38,030 nucleotides of DNA from Bisbaumannia pacifica (GTDB taxonomy: Bacteria > Pseudomonadota > Gammaproteobacteria > Pseudomonadales > Halomonadaceae). Both the position numbers and the translations under genes were made by a program. Of this stretch, positions 9,943-22,077 are shown piece after piece (position 1 is the stretch's first letter; each line of letters starts with the position of its first letter). Below the pieces are notes generated by a model. The model did no database searches. It had not been told where the DNA came from and saw only the letters and a program-made list of their open reading frames with translations. The DNA lies in NCBI RefSeq assembly GCF_007989625.1, contig NZ_BJUK01000035.1:1-38030 (forward strand). The letters run 5' to 3'.

Positions 9943-10443
9943 TTACCCCGTGATCGCTTCGACAGACAGACCGCGCTTGGCGGCGATGTCTTCCGGCGAC
10001 TGCATGGAGGCGAGACCCTTGACGGTCGCACGCACCACGTTCACCGGGTTAGTGGAGCCGTAGCACTTGGCCAGGACGTCATGGACGCCGGCCAGCTCGA
10101 GCACGGAGCGCATGGCGCCACCGGCGATGATACCGGTACCCTCGGAGGCCGGCTGCATGAACACCTTGGAGGCGCCATGACGAGCCTTGACCGGGTACTG
10201 CAGGGTATGACCAGCCAGGGTCACCTTGACCATGTTGCGGCGCGCCTGGTCCATGGCCTTCTGGATCGCGACCGGCACTTCACGCGCCTTGCCACGACCG
10301 AAGCCCACACGACCATTGCCATCGCCCACGACGGTCAGGGCGGTGAAACCGAAGATACGGCCACCCTTGACCACCTTGGCGACACGGTTGACCTGCACGA
10401 GCTTTTCCTGCAGATCGCCGTTTTGCTGTTCGTTCTTCGCCAT
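9943..10443 (-). CDS. rpsE: 30S ribosomal protein S5
   Basis: S5, 166 residues (E. coli 167). The N-terminal double-stranded-RNA-binding-like domain includes [20 protein letters not shown] (about residues 13-32), and the C-terminal domain includes [16 protein letters not shown]. It sits at the mRNA entry tunnel and affects fidelity. The [20 protein letters not shown] loop, where spectinomycin-resistance changes arise in E. coli, looks like the sensitive wild type. It is followed 6 bp later by rpmD. Confidence 0.98.
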   Translation of the reverse strand: MAKNEQQNGDLQEKLVQVNRVAKVVKGGRIFGFTALTVVGDGNGRVGFGRGKAREVPVAIQKAMDQARRNMVKVTLAGHTLQYPVKARHGASKVFMQPASEGTGIIAGGAMRSVLELAGVHDVLAKCYGSTNPVNVVRATVKGLASMQSPEDIAAKRGLSVEAITG

Positions 10444-10455
10444 CGTAAAAACCCT

Positions 10456-10806
10456 TTAGAAATCCAGGCCGCCTTCACGAGCGGCGTCGGCCAGAGCCTT
10501 GACGCGACCGTGATACTGGAAGCCAGCACGATCGAAGGCCACCTGGGTGATGCCTGCTTCCTTCGCGCGCTCGGCAATCAGCGCGCCGACCTTGGCGGCG
10601 GCGTCGGCATTACCGGTCGCACCCTCACGCAGGGACTTGTCCAGCGTAGAAGCGCTGGCCAGCACCTTACCACCATCCGGCGAGATGATCTGCGCGTAGA
10701 TGTGGCGCGGAGTACGGTTGACGCACAGGCGATACACGCCCAGCTCGCGAATCTTGGCGCGAGCGCGGCGGGCACGACGGAGACGAGATTCTTTCTTCGC
10801 GTTCAT
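10456..10806 (-). CDS. rplR: 50S ribosomal protein L18
   Basis: L18, 116 residues, binds 5S rRNA together with L5 and L25 and helps anchor it in the central protuberance. The basic N-terminus ([20 protein letters not shown]) and the conserved core [20 protein letters not shown] and [20 protein letters not shown] are visible. It is 12 bp upstream of rpsE and 9 bp after rplF in the spc operon. Confidence 0.98.
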   Translation of the reverse strand: MNAKKESRLRRARRARAKIRELGVYRLCVNRTPRHIYAQIISPDGGKVLASASTLDKSLREGATGNADAAAKVGALIAERAKEAGITQVAFDRAGFQYHGRVKALADAAREGGLDF

Positions 10807-10815
10807 AACCCTGCC

Positions 10816-11346
10816 TTACTTCTTCTTGGCTTCTTTGCGGCGGACCTGCTCGTCGCCGTACCGGATACCCTTGCCCTTATAGGGCTCGGGCGGACGGAAG
10901 GCGCGGATTTCCGCGGCAACCTGGCCGAGCTTCTGCTTGTCCGCGCTCTTCAGCACGACGGTGGTGTTCTTCGGCGTTTCCGCCGTCACACCTTCAGGCA
11001 GCGTGTAATCGACCGGGTGGGAGAAGCCCAGTGTCAGGTTAAGCGTCTGGCCCTTGGCCTGAGCCCGGTAACCGACGCCATTGATCTCGAGGGTCTTGGT
11101 GAAGCCCTCGGACACACCGGTAACCAGGTTCTGGACCAGTGCGCGGGTAGTACCGACCATTGCCCAGCTCTTGGCGGACTCGCTCGGCGCGAAGGTCACC
11201 TGGCCCTCTTCCTGGCCGATCACCACATCGGGGTGCACGGTCATGGAGAGGGTGCCCTGGCCACCCTTGACGCTCAGCTGGTCACCGTCGAGCTTGAACT
11301 CGACGCCAGCGGGCAATTTAACCGGATATTTGGCTACGCGTGACAT
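10816..11346 (-). CDS. rplF: 50S ribosomal protein L6
   Basis: L6, 176 residues (E. coli 177), starts [20 protein letters not shown]. Two repeated alpha/beta domains are present. The C-terminal one carries the conserved rRNA-binding stretch [21 protein letters not shown]6 lies near the factor-binding site and the sarcin-ricin loop. It is 9 bp after rpsH in the standard spc order. Confidence 0.98.
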   Translation of the reverse strand: MSRVAKYPVKLPAGVEFKLDGDQLSVKGGQGTLSMTVHPDVVIGQEEGQVTFAPSESAKSWAMVGTTRALVQNLVTGVSEGFTKTLEINGVGYRAQAKGQTLNLTLGFSHPVDYTLPEGVTAETPKNTTVVLKSADKQKLGQVAAEIRAFRPPEPYKGKGIRYGDEQVRRKEAKKK

Positions 11347-11355
11347 TCCAAACTC

Positions 11356-11748
11356 CTAGAATACGGTGCAGAGGACTTCGCCACCGATACCAGCCTGACG
11401 CGCGGCACGGTCGGTCATCACACCCTTGGAGGTGGAAACGATCGCCACGCCCAGGCCGTCGGCGACCTTCGGCAGCTCGTCCTTGCCCTTGTACTGACGC
11501 AGGGACGGCTTGGACACCCGCTGGATGTGCTCGATGACCGGCTTGCCCTCGAAGTACTTGAGGGTGATGGTCAGCTCGGGCTTGGCACCTTCGGCGACGG
11601 CGAAGTCAGAGACATAACCCTCGTCCTTCAATACGCGGGCCAGCTCTACCTTGAGCTTGGAGGACGGCATGGTGACCGTCTCCTTGGTGGCCATCTGCGC
11701 ATTGCGGATACGGGTGAACATATCCGCCAGCGTATCTTGCATGCTCAT
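11356..11748 (-). CDS. rpsH: 30S ribosomal protein S8
   Basis: S8, 130 residues, starts [20 protein letters not shown]. It binds helix 21 of 16S rRNA. The conserved C-terminal loop [20 protein letters not shown] is present. In E. coli S8 represses spc-operon translation by binding mRNA near the rplE start; I could not confirm an equivalent site here by eye. It is preceded by rpsN with a 30-bp gap. Confidence 0.98.
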   Translation of the reverse strand: MSMQDTLADMFTRIRNAQMATKETVTMPSSKLKVELARVLKDEGYVSDFAVAEGAKPELTITLKYFEGKPVIEHIQRVSKPSLRQYKGKDELPKVADGLGVAIVSTSKGVMTDRAARQAGIGGEVLCTVF

Positions 11749-11778
11749 TACGTTGCGCTCCTGATGTTTCTACGTGGC

Positions 11779-12084
11779 TTACCAGCTGGACTTCTTGAGC
11801 CCAGGGACATCGCCACGCATGGCGGCTTCACGCAGCTTGTTACGGCCGAGGCCGAACTTGTTGTAGTAGCCGTGCGGACGGCCGGTGACGCGGCAGCGGT
11901 TACGCTGACGCACCGGGCTGGAGTCACGCGGCAGCTGCTGCAACTTCAGCGTGGCGTCGAAGCGCTCTTCATCGGAAGCGTTGACGTCGTTAATGATGGC
12001 CTTGAGAGCCGCGCGCTTCTCGGCGTACTTAGCAACGAGCTTGGTACGCTTGAGTTCGCGCTCAATCATGCTTTTCTTTGCCAT
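11779..12084 (-). CDS. rpsN: 30S ribosomal protein S14, long zinc-free form
   Basis: S14, 101 residues, starts [20 protein letters not shown]. The length and the absence of the two CxxC pairs show it is the zinc-independent long form; the shorter zinc form is about 61 aa. The C-terminal core [20 protein letters not shown] binds the head of 16S rRNA. It lies between rplE and rpsH as in E. coli. Confidence 0.98.
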   Translation of the reverse strand: MAKKSMIERELKRTKLVAKYAEKRAALKAIINDVNASDEERFDATLKLQQLPRDSSPVRQRNRCRVTGRPHGYYNKFGLGRNKLREAAMRGDVPGLKKSSW

Positions 12085-12094
12085 GATCCCACCC

Positions 12095-12634
12095 TTATTT
12101 CTTGAACGGGAAGTTCAGCGCGCTGAGCAGCGCACGGCCTTCTTCATCGGTGTTGGCAGTGGTGGTGATGGTCACATCCAGGCCACGGACTTGATCGATC
12201 TTATCATACTCGATCTCCGGGAAGATGATCTGCTCACGCACCCCCATGGAGTAGTTGCCACGACCGTCGAAGGACTTCGGGTTGAGACCACGGAAGTCAC
12301 GAACGCGGGGGATCGCGATGTTCACCAGGCGATCCAGGAAGTCCCACATGCGCTCACTACGCAGCGTGACCTTGATCCCGATCGGCCAGCCCTCACGCAC
12401 CTTGAAGCCCGCGATGGACTTGCGCGCCTTAGTAATCACCGGCTTCTGACCGGAGAGTTTCTCCATGTCGCCGATGGCGTTTTCGATCAGCTTTTTATCG
12501 CTGGTCGCATCGCCGATGCCCATGTTCAGGGTCACTTTGGTGACTCGGGGCACCTGCATCACGTTGGCGTAGCTGAACTGCTCTTTGAGTTGAGCCACCA
12601 CCTCGTTCTGATAACGTTCTTTCAAGTTCGCCAT
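12095..12634 (-). CDS. rplE: 50S ribosomal protein L5
   Basis: L5, 179 residues (E. coli 179), starts [20 protein letters not shown]. It binds 5S rRNA and the P-site tRNA from the central protuberance. Conserved segments include [40 protein letters not shown] and [20 protein letters not shown]. It is 18 bp after rplX in the spc operon. Confidence 0.98.
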   Translation of the reverse strand: MANLKERYQNEVVAQLKEQFSYANVMQVPRVTKVTLNMGIGDATSDKKLIENAIGDMEKLSGQKPVITKARKSIAGFKVREGWPIGIKVTLRSERMWDFLDRLVNIAIPRVRDFRGLNPKSFDGRGNYSMGVREQIIFPEIEYDKIDQVRGLDVTITTTANTDEEGRALLSALNFPFKK

Positions 12635-12652
12635 TTTGCTACCCGACTCGCG

Positions 12653-12967
12653 TTAGGCGTCGATCTGCGTCTGCGTCGACTTGTAGATACGTACCTTGGA
12701 ACCGTCTTCCTTAACCTGGAAGCCGACGCGATCTGCCTTACCGGTCTCCTGGTTGAAGATGGCTACGTTGGACGCGTGAATCGGCGCCTCGCGCTCGACG
12801 ATACCGCCCTGATTGCCAGCCATGGGATTCGGCTTGGTGTGACGCTTGATCATGTTCACACCGGACACCACGAAGCGGTTTTCGAGAACCCGCTTGACGG
12901 TGCCGCGCTTGCCCTTGTCCTTGCCAGCGATGACGATCACTTCATCGTCACGTTTGATCTTTTGCAT
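12653..12967 (-). CDS. rplX: 50S ribosomal protein L24
   Basis: L24, 104 residues, starts [20 protein letters not shown]. The KOW motif (about residues 5-35) is clear. It is one of the two initiators of 50S assembly and sits at the tunnel exit. The [19 protein letters not shown] stretch is typical. It lies 14 bp after rplN. Confidence 0.98.
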   Translation of the reverse strand: MQKIKRDDEVIVIAGKDKGKRGTVKRVLENRFVVSGVNMIKRHTKPNPMAGNQGGIVEREAPIHASNVAIFNQETGKADRVGFQVKEDGSKVRIYKSTQTQIDA

Positions 12968-12981
12968 GTCCGCCTCGCTCC

Positions 12982-13353
12982 TTACAGCACTTCGGGCGCC
13001 AGGGAAATGATCTTCATGAACTTCTCGGTACGAAGCTCACGAGTCACCGGCCCGAAGATACGAGTACCAATCGGCTGCTCGTTGGTGTTGTTCAACAGAA
13101 CCGCCGCATTGCCGTCGAAGCGGATCAGCGAGCCGTCGGAACGGCGAACACCACTACGGGTGCGAACCACCACCGCCTTCAGCACCTGGCCCTTCTTGAC
13201 CTTGCCACGCGGGATGGCTTCTTTCACCGTGACTTTGATGACGTCACCGACACGGGCATAGCGGCGATGTGAGCCACCCAGCACCTTGATGCACTGCACC
13301 CGGCGCGCCCCGCTGTTGTCGGCGACATCCAGCATTGTCTGAGTCTGAATCAT
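12982..13353 (-). CDS. rplN: 50S ribosomal protein L14
   Basis: L14, 123 residues, starts [20 protein letters not shown]. It contacts 16S rRNA in an intersubunit bridge and is the docking site of the silencing factor RsfS. The conserved [20 protein letters not shown] and [20 protein letters not shown] segments are intact. It is the first gene of the spc operon in the E. coli scheme. The rpsQ-rplN gap is only 55 bp, so continuous transcription from the S10 operon is likely. Confidence 0.98.
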   Translation of the reverse strand: MIQTQTMLDVADNSGARRVQCIKVLGGSHRRYARVGDVIKVTVKEAIPRGKVKKGQVLKAVVVRTRSGVRRSDGSLIRFDGNAAVLLNNTNEQPIGTRIFGPVTRELRTEKFMKIISLAPEVL

Positions 13354-13408
13354 CGGTTTTCTCCAAACCTAATCTGACTGCACTGGTTACGAAGTCGCTT
13401 GCCGAGCC

Positions 13409-13669
13409 TTAGCCCTTGGCCTGCTCGACCACTTCAACCAGCGTCCAGGCCTTTTTCTTGGACAGCGGACGGCTTTCCTGAATGGATACCGTATCCCCAG
13501 CCTTGGCCTGGTTCGCCTCATCATGGGCGTGCAGTTTGGTGGAGCGCTTCATGTACTTGCCATAGATCGGATGACGCTCACGGCGCTCGATCATGACGAC
13601 GATGGACTTGTCCATCTTGTCGCTCACCACCTTGCCGGTGAGCGTACGGGCTTTCTTTTCTTCGGCCAT
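13409..13669 (-). CDS. rpsQ: 30S ribosomal protein S17
   Basis: S17, 86 residues from the ATG at 13669 ([20 protein letters not shown]). An in-frame GTG nine bases earlier would add three residues, but it overlaps the end of rpmC and does not fit the family N-terminus. It is an early-binding small-subunit OB-fold protein with the conserved [20 protein letters not shown] and [16 protein letters not shown] stretches. It starts 1 bp after the rpmC stop, implying coupled translation, and closes the S10 operon. Confidence 0.97.
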   Translation of the reverse strand: MAEEKKARTLTGKVVSDKMDKSIVVMIERRERHPIYGKYMKRSTKLHAHDEANQAKAGDTVSIQESRPLSKKKAWTLVEVVEQAKG

Positions 13670-13670
13670 C

Positions 13671-13862
13671 TCAATCACCTGCCTTCTCGTTGAGCACAGT
13701 CTTCACGCGGGCGATATCCCGACGGACCTGCTTGAGCAGATGAGTCTGGCTCAGTTGGCCGGTGGCCTTCTGCATGCGCAGGTTGAACTGCTCGCGGAGG
13801 AGATCGAGGAGCTGTGCGTTCAGCTCTTCGACTGACTTTTCACGAATTTCCTGGGCGTTCAT
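13671..13862 (-). CDS. rpmC: 50S ribosomal protein L29
   Basis: L29, 63 residues, is a two-helix protein near the tunnel exit, where it helps form the docking site for trigger factor and SRP with L23. It starts [20 protein letters not shown] and contains [16 protein letters not shown]. The ATG overlaps the rplP stop codon (ATGA). An upstream in-frame GTG would add one residue and is less likely. Confidence 0.97.
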   Translation of the reverse strand: MNAQEIREKSVEELNAQLLDLLREQFNLRMQKATGQLSQTHLLKQVRRDIARVKTVLNEKAGD

Positions 13863-14275
13863 CACATCACCGTCCGTTTCACAAAGGTGGTGGAGACCGG
13901 GAACTTCTGAGCGGCCAGGCGGAAGGCCTCACGAGCCAGCTCTTCAGAAACACCTTCAATCTCGTACAGGATCCGACCCGGCTGGATCTGGGCGACCCAG
14001 TACTCCACGGAGCCCTTACCCTTACCCATACGGACTTCGAGGGGCTTCTTGGAGATCGGCTTGTCCGGGAACACGCGGATCCAGATCTTGCCACCACGCT
14101 TCACGTGACGAGTGATGGCACGACGACCGGCTTCGATCTGACGCGCGGTCACGCGACCACGGCCGGTGGCTTTGAGGCCATACTCGCCGAAGCTGACCTT
14201 GCTACCGCGATGCGCCAGGCCACGGTTGCGGCCCTTCTGCATCTTGCGGAATTTCATGCGCTTAGGTTGTAACAT
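13862..14275 (-). CDS. rplP: 50S ribosomal protein L16
   Basis: L16, 137 residues (E. coli 136), starts [20 protein letters not shown]. It contacts A-site tRNA and is required late in 50S maturation. The conserved [20 protein letters not shown] (about residues 75-95) contains the arginine position hydroxylated by YcfD/RoxA in E. coli. It overlaps rpmC by one base and lies 15 bp after rpsC. Confidence 0.98.
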   Translation of the reverse strand: MLQPKRMKFRKMQKGRNRGLAHRGSKVSFGEYGLKATGRGRVTARQIEAGRRAITRHVKRGGKIWIRVFPDKPISKKPLEVRMGKGKGSVEYWVAQIQPGRILYEIEGVSEELAREAFRLAAQKFPVSTTFVKRTVM

Positions 14276-14290
14276 CGACTCGCTCTCCCC

Positions 14291-14989
14291 TTACCTGGAA
14301 CCTTTCTTCTTGGAGGGCGCGGCCTGCGGCTGTTTGGCCTTGGCGCGAACCTCTTCGATGCCCCCGAGGATTTCACCCTTGAAGACCCAGACCTTGACAC
14401 CGATGATGCCGTAGGTGGTCTGCGCTTCGAAGGTGGCGTAGTCGATGTCCGCACGCAGGGTGTGCAGCGGAACCCGACCCTCGCGGTACCACTCGGTACG
14501 AGCGATCTCGGCGCCACCCAGGCGACCGGACAGCTGCACCTTGATACCACCGGCGCCGAGGCGCATGGCGTTCTGCACGGCGCGCTTCATGGCGCGACGG
14601 AACATCACGCGACGCTCCAGCTGGCCGGCGATGTTCTGGGCCACCAGCATGGCGTCCAGTTCCGGCTTGCGAACTTCCTCGATGTTGACGTGCACGGGCA
14701 CGCCCATCATCGCGGTGACCTCGCGGCGCAGACGATCGACGTCTTCGCCCTTCTTACCAATCACGATGCCCGGACGGGCGGTGTGAATGGTGATACGAGC
14801 GTTGTTCGCGGGACGCTCGATGGTGATGCGGCTCACGGAGGCGTTCTTGAGACGCTCCTCCAGGAAGCTACGCACCTCGAGATCGTTATTCAGTTTATCG
14901 GCGTAGGCACCGCGCTCGGCGTACCAGACAGAGGTATGGTCTTTGACGATACCCAGCCGAATGCCTGTTGGATTGACTTTTTGACCCAT
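14291..14989 (-). CDS. rpsC: 30S ribosomal protein S3
   Basis: S3, 232 residues (E. coli 233), from the ATG at 14989 ([20 protein letters not shown]). This start has an AGGAG site that overlaps the rplV stop region; a start 15 codons further upstream is open but would run into rplV. The KH domain ([20 protein letters not shown], about residues 62-81) and the C-terminal S3 domain ([20 protein letters not shown]) are visible. S3 lines the mRNA entry channel and has helicase-associated residues there. Confidence 0.98.
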   Translation of the reverse strand: MGQKVNPTGIRLGIVKDHTSVWYAERGAYADKLNNDLEVRSFLEERLKNASVSRITIERPANNARITIHTARPGIVIGKKGEDVDRLRREVTAMMGVPVHVNIEEVRKPELDAMLVAQNIAGQLERRVMFRRAMKRAVQNAMRLGAGGIKVQLSGRLGGAEIARTEWYREGRVPLHTLRADIDYATFEAQTTYGIIGVKVWVFKGEILGGIEEVRAKAKQPQAAPSKKKGSR

Positions 14990-15000
14990 CTGGTCGACTC

Positions 15001-15333
15001 CTACTTCTCGGCTACCTTGACGGTGATGTGGCAAGTGCGCTTCAAGATACGGTCCGCACGGCCCTTGGCCCGCGGCTTGATACGCTTGAGCGTCATGCCC
15101 TCATCGACACAGATGGTCGAGACACGCAGCTCGTCGATGTCCATGCCGTTGTTTTCTTCCGCATTCGCGATGGCGGACTGCAGCACCTTTTTGACCAGCT
15201 TGGCGGCCTTCTTCGGTGAGAAGGTCAGCAGGTCGAGTGCTTCGGCGACAGGCTTACCGCGCACCTGGTCAGCCACCAAACGGGCCTTCTGGGCGGATAA
15301 ACGAGCGCCACGCAGCTTAGCAGTGACTTCCAT
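15001..15333 (-). CDS. rplV: 50S ribosomal protein L22
   Basis: L22, 110 residues, starts [20 protein letters not shown]. Its beta-hairpin (around [20 protein letters not shown], about residues 80-100) lines the peptide tunnel, where macrolide-resistance and secretion-arrest effects map in other species. No insertion or deletion is seen in that loop. It is 18 bp after rpsS in the S10 operon. Confidence 0.98.
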   Translation of the reverse strand: MEVTAKLRGARLSAQKARLVADQVRGKPVAEALDLLTFSPKKAAKLVKKVLQSAIANAEENNGMDIDELRVSTICVDEGMTLKRIKPRAKGRADRILKRTCHITVKVAEK

Positions 15334-15351
15334 CTCTCAATCCTCTCTGGC

Positions 15352-15627
15352 TTACCGTTTGGCTTTCTTGTCCGCCGCATGACCGCGATAAGTGCGGGTT
15401 GCAGCGAATTCGCCCAGCTTGTGGCCAACCATTTCCTCGGAGATGTGAACCGGGACGTGTTGGCGTCCGTTATGGACGGCAATGGTGAGCCCAACCATGT
15501 TCGGCAGGATCATGGAGCGACGCGACCAGGTCTTGATCGGTTTGCGGTCACTCTTCTCCACTGCAGCCTCAACCTTCTTCAGCAGATGAAGGTCAATAAA
15601 AGGACCTTTCTTCAGTGAACGTGGCAC
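15352..15627 (-). CDS. rpsS: 30S ribosomal protein S19
   Basis: S19, 91 residues, starts [20 protein letters not shown]. It is a head protein that pairs with S13 near the A-site finger. The conserved [20 protein letters not shown] and [16 protein letters not shown] segments are intact. It lies between rplB (22 bp upstream) and rplV. Confidence 0.98.
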   Translation of the reverse strand: MPRSLKKGPFIDLHLLKKVEAAVEKSDRKPIKTWSRRSMILPNMVGLTIAVHNGRQHVPVHISEEMVGHKLGEFAATRTYRGHAADKKAKR

Positions 15628-15649
15628 AGCCGTTACCCCTTAATGTCTG

Positions 15650-16477
15650 TTACTTGGCCTTGCGGCGACGAACGATCAGTGCGTCGGTGCGCTTGTTCTT
15701 GCGAGTCTTGTGACCCTTGGTGGGCACACCCCAGGGAGTGACCGGATGACGGCCACCGCTGGTGCGGCCTTCACCACCACCGTGGGGGTGATCCACCGGG
15801 TTCATGGCGACACCGCGAACCGTCGGACGCACGCCACGCCAGCGCTTGGCACCGGCCTTGCCCAGTTGACGCAGGCTATGCTCGGAGTTGCTCACCTCGC
15901 CCAGGGTGGCGCGGCACTCGGCCAGCACCTTGCGCATCTCGCCGGAGCGCAGACGCAGGGTGGCGTAGTTGCCTTCGCGAGCCACCAGCTGAGCGCTGGT
16001 ACCGGCGCTGCGAGCGATCTGCGCACCCTTGCCCGGCTTCAGCTCGATGCAGTGCACCGTGGAGCCGAGCGGGATGTTGCGCAGCGGCAGGGCGTTGCCC
16101 TTCTTGATCGCCGCATTGACCCCAGACTCGAGGGTATCGCCGGCCTTCACGCCCTTGGGCGCGATGATGTAGCGACGCTCGCCGTCCAGGTACTTGAGCA
16201 GTGCGATATGAGCACTGCGGTTCGGATCGTATTCCAGGCGCTCGACGACGGCGGGAACGCCATCCTTGGTGCGCTTGAAATCGATCAGACGATAGTGCTG
16301 ACGATGACCACCACCCACGTGACGGGTGGTGATGCGACCGTTGTTGTTGCGGCCACCGCTGCGAGACTTCTTCTCGAGCAGCGGGGCATAACCACGACCC
16401 TTGTGCAGCTCGTCGTTCACGACCTTGATCAGGTGACGACGACCGGCGGAGGTGGGTTTAGTCTTGACTACTGCCAT
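15650..16477 (-). CDS. rplB: 50S ribosomal protein L2
   Basis: L2, 275 residues (E. coli 273), is a primary 23S binder close to the peptidyl transferase centre. The conserved loop [20 protein letters not shown] (about residues 223-242) carries the histidine important for activity. The N-terminal OB fold and the SH3-like domain ([20 protein letters not shown]) are both present. It is 17 bp after rplW. Confidence 0.98.
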   Translation of the reverse strand: MAVVKTKPTSAGRRHLIKVVNDELHKGRGYAPLLEKKSRSGGRNNNGRITTRHVGGGHRQHYRLIDFKRTKDGVPAVVERLEYDPNRSAHIALLKYLDGERRYIIAPKGVKAGDTLESGVNAAIKKGNALPLRNIPLGSTVHCIELKPGKGAQIARSAGTSAQLVAREGNYATLRLRSGEMRKVLAECRATLGEVSNSEHSLRQLGKAGAKRWRGVRPTVRGVAMNPVDHPHGGGEGRTSGGRHPVTPWGVPTKGHKTRKNKRTDALIVRRRKAK

Positions 16478-16494
16478 GATCCGTGCTCCTGCCC

Positions 16495-16791
16495 TTATTC
16501 GGTGCCAGAGAAGTCTTCGAGCGTCTCGCCCGCGGCCAGGGTCACGTACGCCTTGCGGTAACCCTTACGCTGGCCGACGCCATGAGCGGTGCGCTTGGTC
16601 TTGCCCTTGACGTTCAGGACCTGCACACGGTCGACCTTCTTGCCGAACAGGGCCTGCACGGCCTTCTTGATTTCCGGCTTGGTCGCGTCGTCCGCCACCT
16701 TGAACACGTATTGGTTGCGTTCGGCAGCGAAGGCGGCTTTCTCGGTCATGTGCGGACCGAGCAGAACCTTGAATACACGCTCCTGGTTCAT
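16495..16791 (-). CDS. rplW: 50S ribosomal protein L23
   Basis: L23, 98 residues, starts [20 protein letters not shown]. It sits at the tunnel exit and is the main docking protein for trigger factor and SRP. The conserved [20 protein letters not shown] and VNVLN-like ([16 protein letters not shown]) segments are seen. Its ATG overlaps the rplD stop (ATGA), so translation is probably coupled. Confidence 0.98.
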   Translation of the reverse strand: MNQERVFKVLLGPHMTEKAAFAAERNQYVFKVADDATKPEIKKAVQALFGKKVDRVQVLNVKGKTKRTAHGVGQRKGYRKAYVTLAAGETLEDFSGTE

Positions 16792-17393
16792 GCCAGCTTC
16801 TCCTCGAATTTGCGCAGGGCGGAAACGGTAGCCAGCACCTTATCGAAGGCGACCAGGCTCACCGGGTCGGCGGCAGCCACGTCCACCACATCCACGTTGG
16901 GGATGTTGCGGGCGGCCAGGTACAGGTTCTCGTCGACCTCTTCGGTGACGATCAGCACCTTCTCCAGCCCCAGCTCGCCGAGCTTGGCGACCAGCTGCTT
17001 GGTCTTGGGCGCGTCGACGGCAAACTCTTCGACGGCCACCAGGCGCTCCTGACGGACCAGCTCGGAGAGGATGGAGCGCATGGCCGCGCGGTACATCTTG
17101 CGGTTGACCTTCTGGGTGTAGTCCTGGGGACGCGCCGCGAAGGTCACGCCACCACTACGCCACAGCGGAGAACGGATGGTACCGGCACGGGCACGACCGG
17201 TGCCCTTCTGACGCCACGGCTTCTTGCCGCCGCCACGCACGTCGGAGCGGTTCTTCTGGGCGCGAGTGCCCTGACGACCACCGGCCAGATAGGCGGTGAC
17301 CACCTGGTGAACCAGCGCTTCGTTGAATTCTTTGCCAAAGGTGACGTCGGACACTTCGACGGTGCCGGCGCCGGCAGCAAGATTCAGATTCAT
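16788..17393 (-). CDS. rplD: 50S ribosomal protein L4
   Basis: L4, 201 residues (E. coli 201), has a globular domain plus a long loop (about residues 45-90, with [20 protein letters not shown] and [20 protein letters not shown]) that reaches the peptide tunnel. In E. coli L4 also represses the S10 operon through an rpsJ leader hairpin. Here the predicted rpsJ leader is only about 55-60 nt, too short for the E. coli-type L4 leader, so that control is probably absent. It overlaps rplW by 4 bp. Confidence 0.98.
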   Translation of the reverse strand: MNLNLAAGAGTVEVSDVTFGKEFNEALVHQVVTAYLAGGRQGTRAQKNRSDVRGGGKKPWRQKGTGRARAGTIRSPLWRSGGVTFAARPQDYTQKVNRKMYRAAMRSILSELVRQERLVAVEEFAVDAPKTKQLVAKLGELGLEKVLIVTEEVDENLYLAARNIPNVDVVDVAAADPVSLVAFDKVLATVSALRKFEEKLA

Positions 17394-17407
17394 CGGTGTT
17401 ATCCCCT

Positions 17408-18046
17408 TCAGCCAGCTTTCACGGCACTGCGCACGATGACGTCACTACCGGTGGCACCGGGCACGGCGCCCTTGACCAGCAGCAGGTTACGTTCGGCGTC
17501 GACACGGACGACTTCCAGGCTCTGCACGGTAGAGCGCGCGTTGCCCATCTGGCCGGCCATCTTCTTGCCCTTGAAGACGCGACCCGGGGTCTGGCACATG
17601 CCGATGGAACCCGGTGCACGGTGGGAAAGAGAGTTGCCGTGGCTGTTGTCCTGGGTGCGGAAGTTCCAGCGCTTGACGGCGCCCTGGAAGCCCTTACCCT
17701 TGGAGGTGCCGGTCACGTCGATCTTCTGACCAGCTTCGAAGAGGGATACGGTGAGTTCGCCGCCCACTTCCGGAGCCTCATCGCCTTCGGCGAGGCGGAA
17801 CTCCATCAGGGTACGGCCGGCCTCGACACCCGCCTTAGCGAATTGACCCGCCTGGGCTTTGGTGAGGTGCTTGGCCTTGCGGGAGCCGGTAGTCACCTGA
17901 ACCGCGGCGTAGCCGTCGACATCGACGGACTTGACGCGAGTCACGCGGTTAGGCTCAACCTCGATCACGGTTACTGGCACGGAAGCGCCATCTTCGGTAA
18001 AGACGCGGGTCATACCGGCCTTCTTACCGAGCAAACCGATAGTCAT
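17408..18046 (-). CDS. rplC: 50S ribosomal protein L3
   Basis: L3, 212 residues, from the ATG at 18046 ([20 protein letters not shown]), preceded by AGGAG; an upstream in-frame extension of 11 residues does not fit the family. It is one of two proteins that start 50S assembly. The loop [20 protein letters not shown] (about residues 135-155) approaches the peptidyl transferase centre. The glutamine of QTPG, corresponding to the PrmB-methylated Gln150 of E. coli, is kept, although the two residues before it differ (MC instead of QN). Confidence 0.97.
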   Translation of the reverse strand: MTIGLLGKKAGMTRVFTEDGASVPVTVIEVEPNRVTRVKSVDVDGYAAVQVTTGSRKAKHLTKAQAGQFAKAGVEAGRTLMEFRLAEGDEAPEVGGELTVSLFEAGQKIDVTGTSKGKGFQGAVKRWNFRTQDNSHGNSLSHRAPGSIGMCQTPGRVFKGKKMAGQMGNARSTVQSLEVVRVDAERNLLLVKGAVPGATGSDVIVRSAVKAG

Positions 18047-18197
18047 GTTCAGTCTCCTAATAGTGTACGGGGCTATCACCCGCTATGGCTGCCCTTTCCA
18101 GAGCATTCCACTAGCACATTGTGTGACGCCATCCCGGCGTGGCGGCTGCTGCCTAAACGAATTCGCTAGGCGCTGGGCCGCAGTGACTAGTGAGGTC
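18047..18197 (-). promoter_or_regulatory. Long rpsJ-rplC spacer with inverted repeats
   Basis: A 151-bp untranslated gap inside the S10 operon, where E. coli has only a few tens of bases. It contains an inverted repeat at 18151-18171 (GCCTA / TAGGC enclosing the palindrome CGAATTCG) and a second short one (CGCCA / TGGCG) near 18127-18144. No good promoter is visible on the minus strand. It could hold a regulatory structure or a processing site for rplC; the function is not shown. Confidence 0.4.
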
Positions 18198-18548
<351 letters not shown>

Positions 18549-18573
18549 CTACCTACGCATTCAAAGGATGCGC

Positions 18574-18602
18574 ATTATAGGCATGGCCGCCACCAGAGTC
18601 AA
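18574..18602 (-). promoter_or_regulatory. S10 operon promoter
   Basis: On the minus strand TTGACT (18597-18602) and a perfect TATAAT (18574-18579) have the ideal 17-bp spacing. The predicted start is near 18567, giving an untranslated leader of about 57 nt before rpsJ. The discriminator after the -10 begins GCGC, typical of stringently controlled ribosomal promoters. Confidence 0.85.
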
Positions 18603-18625
18603 ACACTGGAAGCGGCATGCGCAGA

Positions 18626-18651
18626 AAGGGGGCTCCTGGAGGAGCCCCCTT
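18626..18651 (-). terminator. Terminator between tuf and the S10 operon
   Basis: A perfect 11-bp stem AAGGGGGCTCC / GGAGCCCCCTT with a TGGA loop lies 21 bp after the tuf stop codon. On the minus strand only a short T-run (TTT) follows, so some readthrough into the S10 operon is possible. Its position directly before the S10 promoter fits an operon boundary. Confidence 0.8.
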
Positions 18652-18671
18652 CGATCATCGAGCGATCAAGC

Positions 18672-19865
<1,194 letters not shown>

Positions 19866-19893
19866 TGCTATAACCTCTTTCGTTAGCTAACGG

Positions 19894-22014
19894 TTAACTT
19901 TTCTGGTTGATGACGGCTTCTACGACGCTGGAGGGCGCCTCGTCGTACTTCGCAAACTCCATGGAGTAGCTTGCACGGCCCTGGGTTTGAGAACGCAGGT
20001 CGGTCGCATAACCGAACATCTCGCCCAGCGGCACCATTGCGCGGATGATCTTACCGGAGGAAGAGTCATCCATGCCCTGCACCAGACCGCGACGACGGTT
20101 CAGGTCGCCCATGACGTCACCCATGAAATCCTCGGGGGTCACGACTTCGACCTTCATCATCGGCTCTAGCAGCACGGCCTTGGCCTTCTTGGCCCCTTCC
20201 TTGATCGCCATGGAGGCGGCGACCTTGAACGCGGTCTCGTTGGAGTCCACGTCATGGTAGGAACCATCGAACAGCGTGACCTTGACGTCGATCATCGGGT
20301 AGCCCGCGATGACACCGTTCTGCAGCTGCTCATAGGCCCCTTTCTCGACGGCCGGTACGTATTCCTTGGGTACCACACCGCCGACGATCTCGGAGGCGAA
20401 CTTGAAGTGCATTTCTTCGTCGTCGCCCTTGTCCGCTTCGGTGAGCGGCTCGATGCGCAGCACCACGTGACCGAACTGACCGCGACCACCGGACTGACGC
20501 ACGAACTTGCCTTCCTGCTCGACGCTGGCACGGATGGTCTCGCGGTAGGCCACCTGCGGCTTACCGATATTGGCTTCCACCTTGAACTCGCGACGCATGC
20601 GGTCGACGAGGATGTCCAGGTGCAGCTCACCCATACCGGAGATAATGGTCTGACCGGTCTCTTCGTCGGTCTTGACGCGGAAGGAGGGGTCTTCCTGGGC
20701 CAGCTTGCCCAGCGCCACGCCCATCTTCTCCTGGTCGGCCTTGGACTTCGGCTCCACGGCCACGGAGATCACCGGCTCCGGGAATTCCATGCGCTCGAGA
20801 ACGATCTTGTTGTTCAGGTCGCACAGGGTATCACCGGTGGTGACGTCTTTGAGACCGATACAGGCGGCGATATCGCCGGCCAGTACCTCTTTGATCTCTT
20901 CGCGGGAGTTGGCGTGCATCTGCACGATACGGCCGACCCGCTCTTTCTTCTGCTTGACCGAGTTGAACACGCTGTCGCCGGAGTTCAGGACCCCGGAGTA
21001 GACGCGGATAAAGGTCAGGGTGCCGACGAAGGGATCGGTGGCGATCTTGAAGGCCAGCGCCGAGAAGGGGGCGCTGTCGTCCGCCTCACGGGTGGCGATG
21101 GTGCCGTCCTTGTCGTCCAGCTCACCCTCGATGGCCTTGACCTCGGTGGGAGACGGCATGTACTCGACCACGGCGTCCAGCACCGCCTGCACGCCCTTGT
21201 TCTTGAAGGCGGAGCCGCAGGTGACCAGGATGATCTCGTTGTCGAGGGTACGACGACGCAGGCCGGCCTTGATCTCTTCCTTGGTCAGCTCACCGCCTTC
21301 CAGGTACTTGTCCATCAGCTCTTCGGAGGCCTCGGCGGCCGCCTCGACCATCTGCTCGCGATACTCCTCGGCCTTGGCCTGGAGCTCGGCGGGAATGTCG
21401 ACGAGGTCATAGGTCGTACCCATGTCGTCTTCGTTCCACAGGATGGCCTTCATCTCGATCAGGTCGATGACGCCCTTGAACTCGTCCTCGGTGCCCCAGT
21501 TGATCTGGATCGGCACGGCATTGGCGCCCAGGCGATCCTTGAGCTGGTCGACGACCATGAAGAAGTCGGCGCCGGCGCGGTCCATCTTGTTGACGAACAC
21601 CATGCGCGGCACTTCGTACTTGTCGGCCTGACGCCAGACGGTCTCGGTCTGCGGTTGTACGCCGGAGGAGGCGCACAGCACCACGACGGCACCGTCGAGA
21701 ACCCGCAGGGAACGCTCCACCTCGATGGTGAAGTCGACGTGCCCCGGGGTGTCGATGATGTTGATGCGGTGCTCATCGAACTGGTGGTTCATGCCCTTCC
21801 AGAAGGTAGTCACAGCCGCGGAGGTGATGGTGATACCCCGCTCCTGCTCCTGCTCCATCCAGTCGGTAGTAGAGGCACCGTCGTGGGTCTCGCCCAGCTT
21901 GTGGTTGACCCCGGTGTAGAACAACACCCGCTCGGTGGTGGTGGTCTTGCCGGCGTCGACGTGGGCACAGATCCCGATATTGCGATAGCGATTGAGTGGT
22001 GTCTTGCGTGCCAC
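19894..22014 (-). CDS. fusA: Elongation factor G
   Basis: EF-G, 706 residues (E. coli 704), is the translocase GTPase, which also splits ribosomes with RRF. The motifs are [10 protein letters not shown] (about residues 17-26), DTPGHVDF (about 88-95) and [11 protein letters not shown] (about 140-150). Domain IV carries the [19 protein letters not shown] stretch near residues 503-521, and domain V ends with [20 protein letters not shown]. The family-wide histidine and GTPase residues look normal. It is in the usual str order rpsL-rpsG-fusA-tuf. Confidence 0.99.
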   Translation of the reverse strand: MARKTPLNRYRNIGICAHVDAGKTTTTERVLFYTGVNHKLGETHDGASTTDWMEQEQERGITITSAAVTTFWKGMNHQFDEHRINIIDTPGHVDFTIEVERSLRVLDGAVVVLCASSGVQPQTETVWRQADKYEVPRMVFVNKMDRAGADFFMVVDQLKDRLGANAVPIQINWGTEDEFKGVIDLIEMKAILWNEDDMGTTYDLVDIPAELQAKAEEYREQMVEAAAEASEELMDKYLEGGELTKEEIKAGLRRRTLDNEIILVTCGSAFKNKGVQAVLDAVVEYMPSPTEVKAIEGELDDKDGTIATREADDSAPFSALAFKIATDPFVGTLTFIRVYSGVLNSGDSVFNSVKQKKERVGRIVQMHANSREEIKEVLAGDIAACIGLKDVTTGDTLCDLNNKIVLERMEFPEPVISVAVEPKSKADQEKMGVALGKLAQEDPSFRVKTDEETGQTIISGMGELHLDILVDRMRREFKVEANIGKPQVAYRETIRASVEQEGKFVRQSGGRGQFGHVVLRIEPLTEADKGDDEEMHFKFASEIVGGVVPKEYVPAVEKGAYEQLQNGVIAGYPMIDVKVTLFDGSYHDVDSNETAFKVAASMAIKEGAKKAKAVLLEPMMKVEVVTPEDFMGDVMGDLNRRRGLVQGMDDSSSGKIIRAMVPLGEMFGYATDLRSQTQGRASYSMEFAKYDEAPSSVVEAVINQKS

Positions 22015-22077
22015 GGTGAAATTCCCCGTTGGTTGGAGGCGCCCGACGGACGAGCGCCTCGTGTGTAGAAGCGCGCC

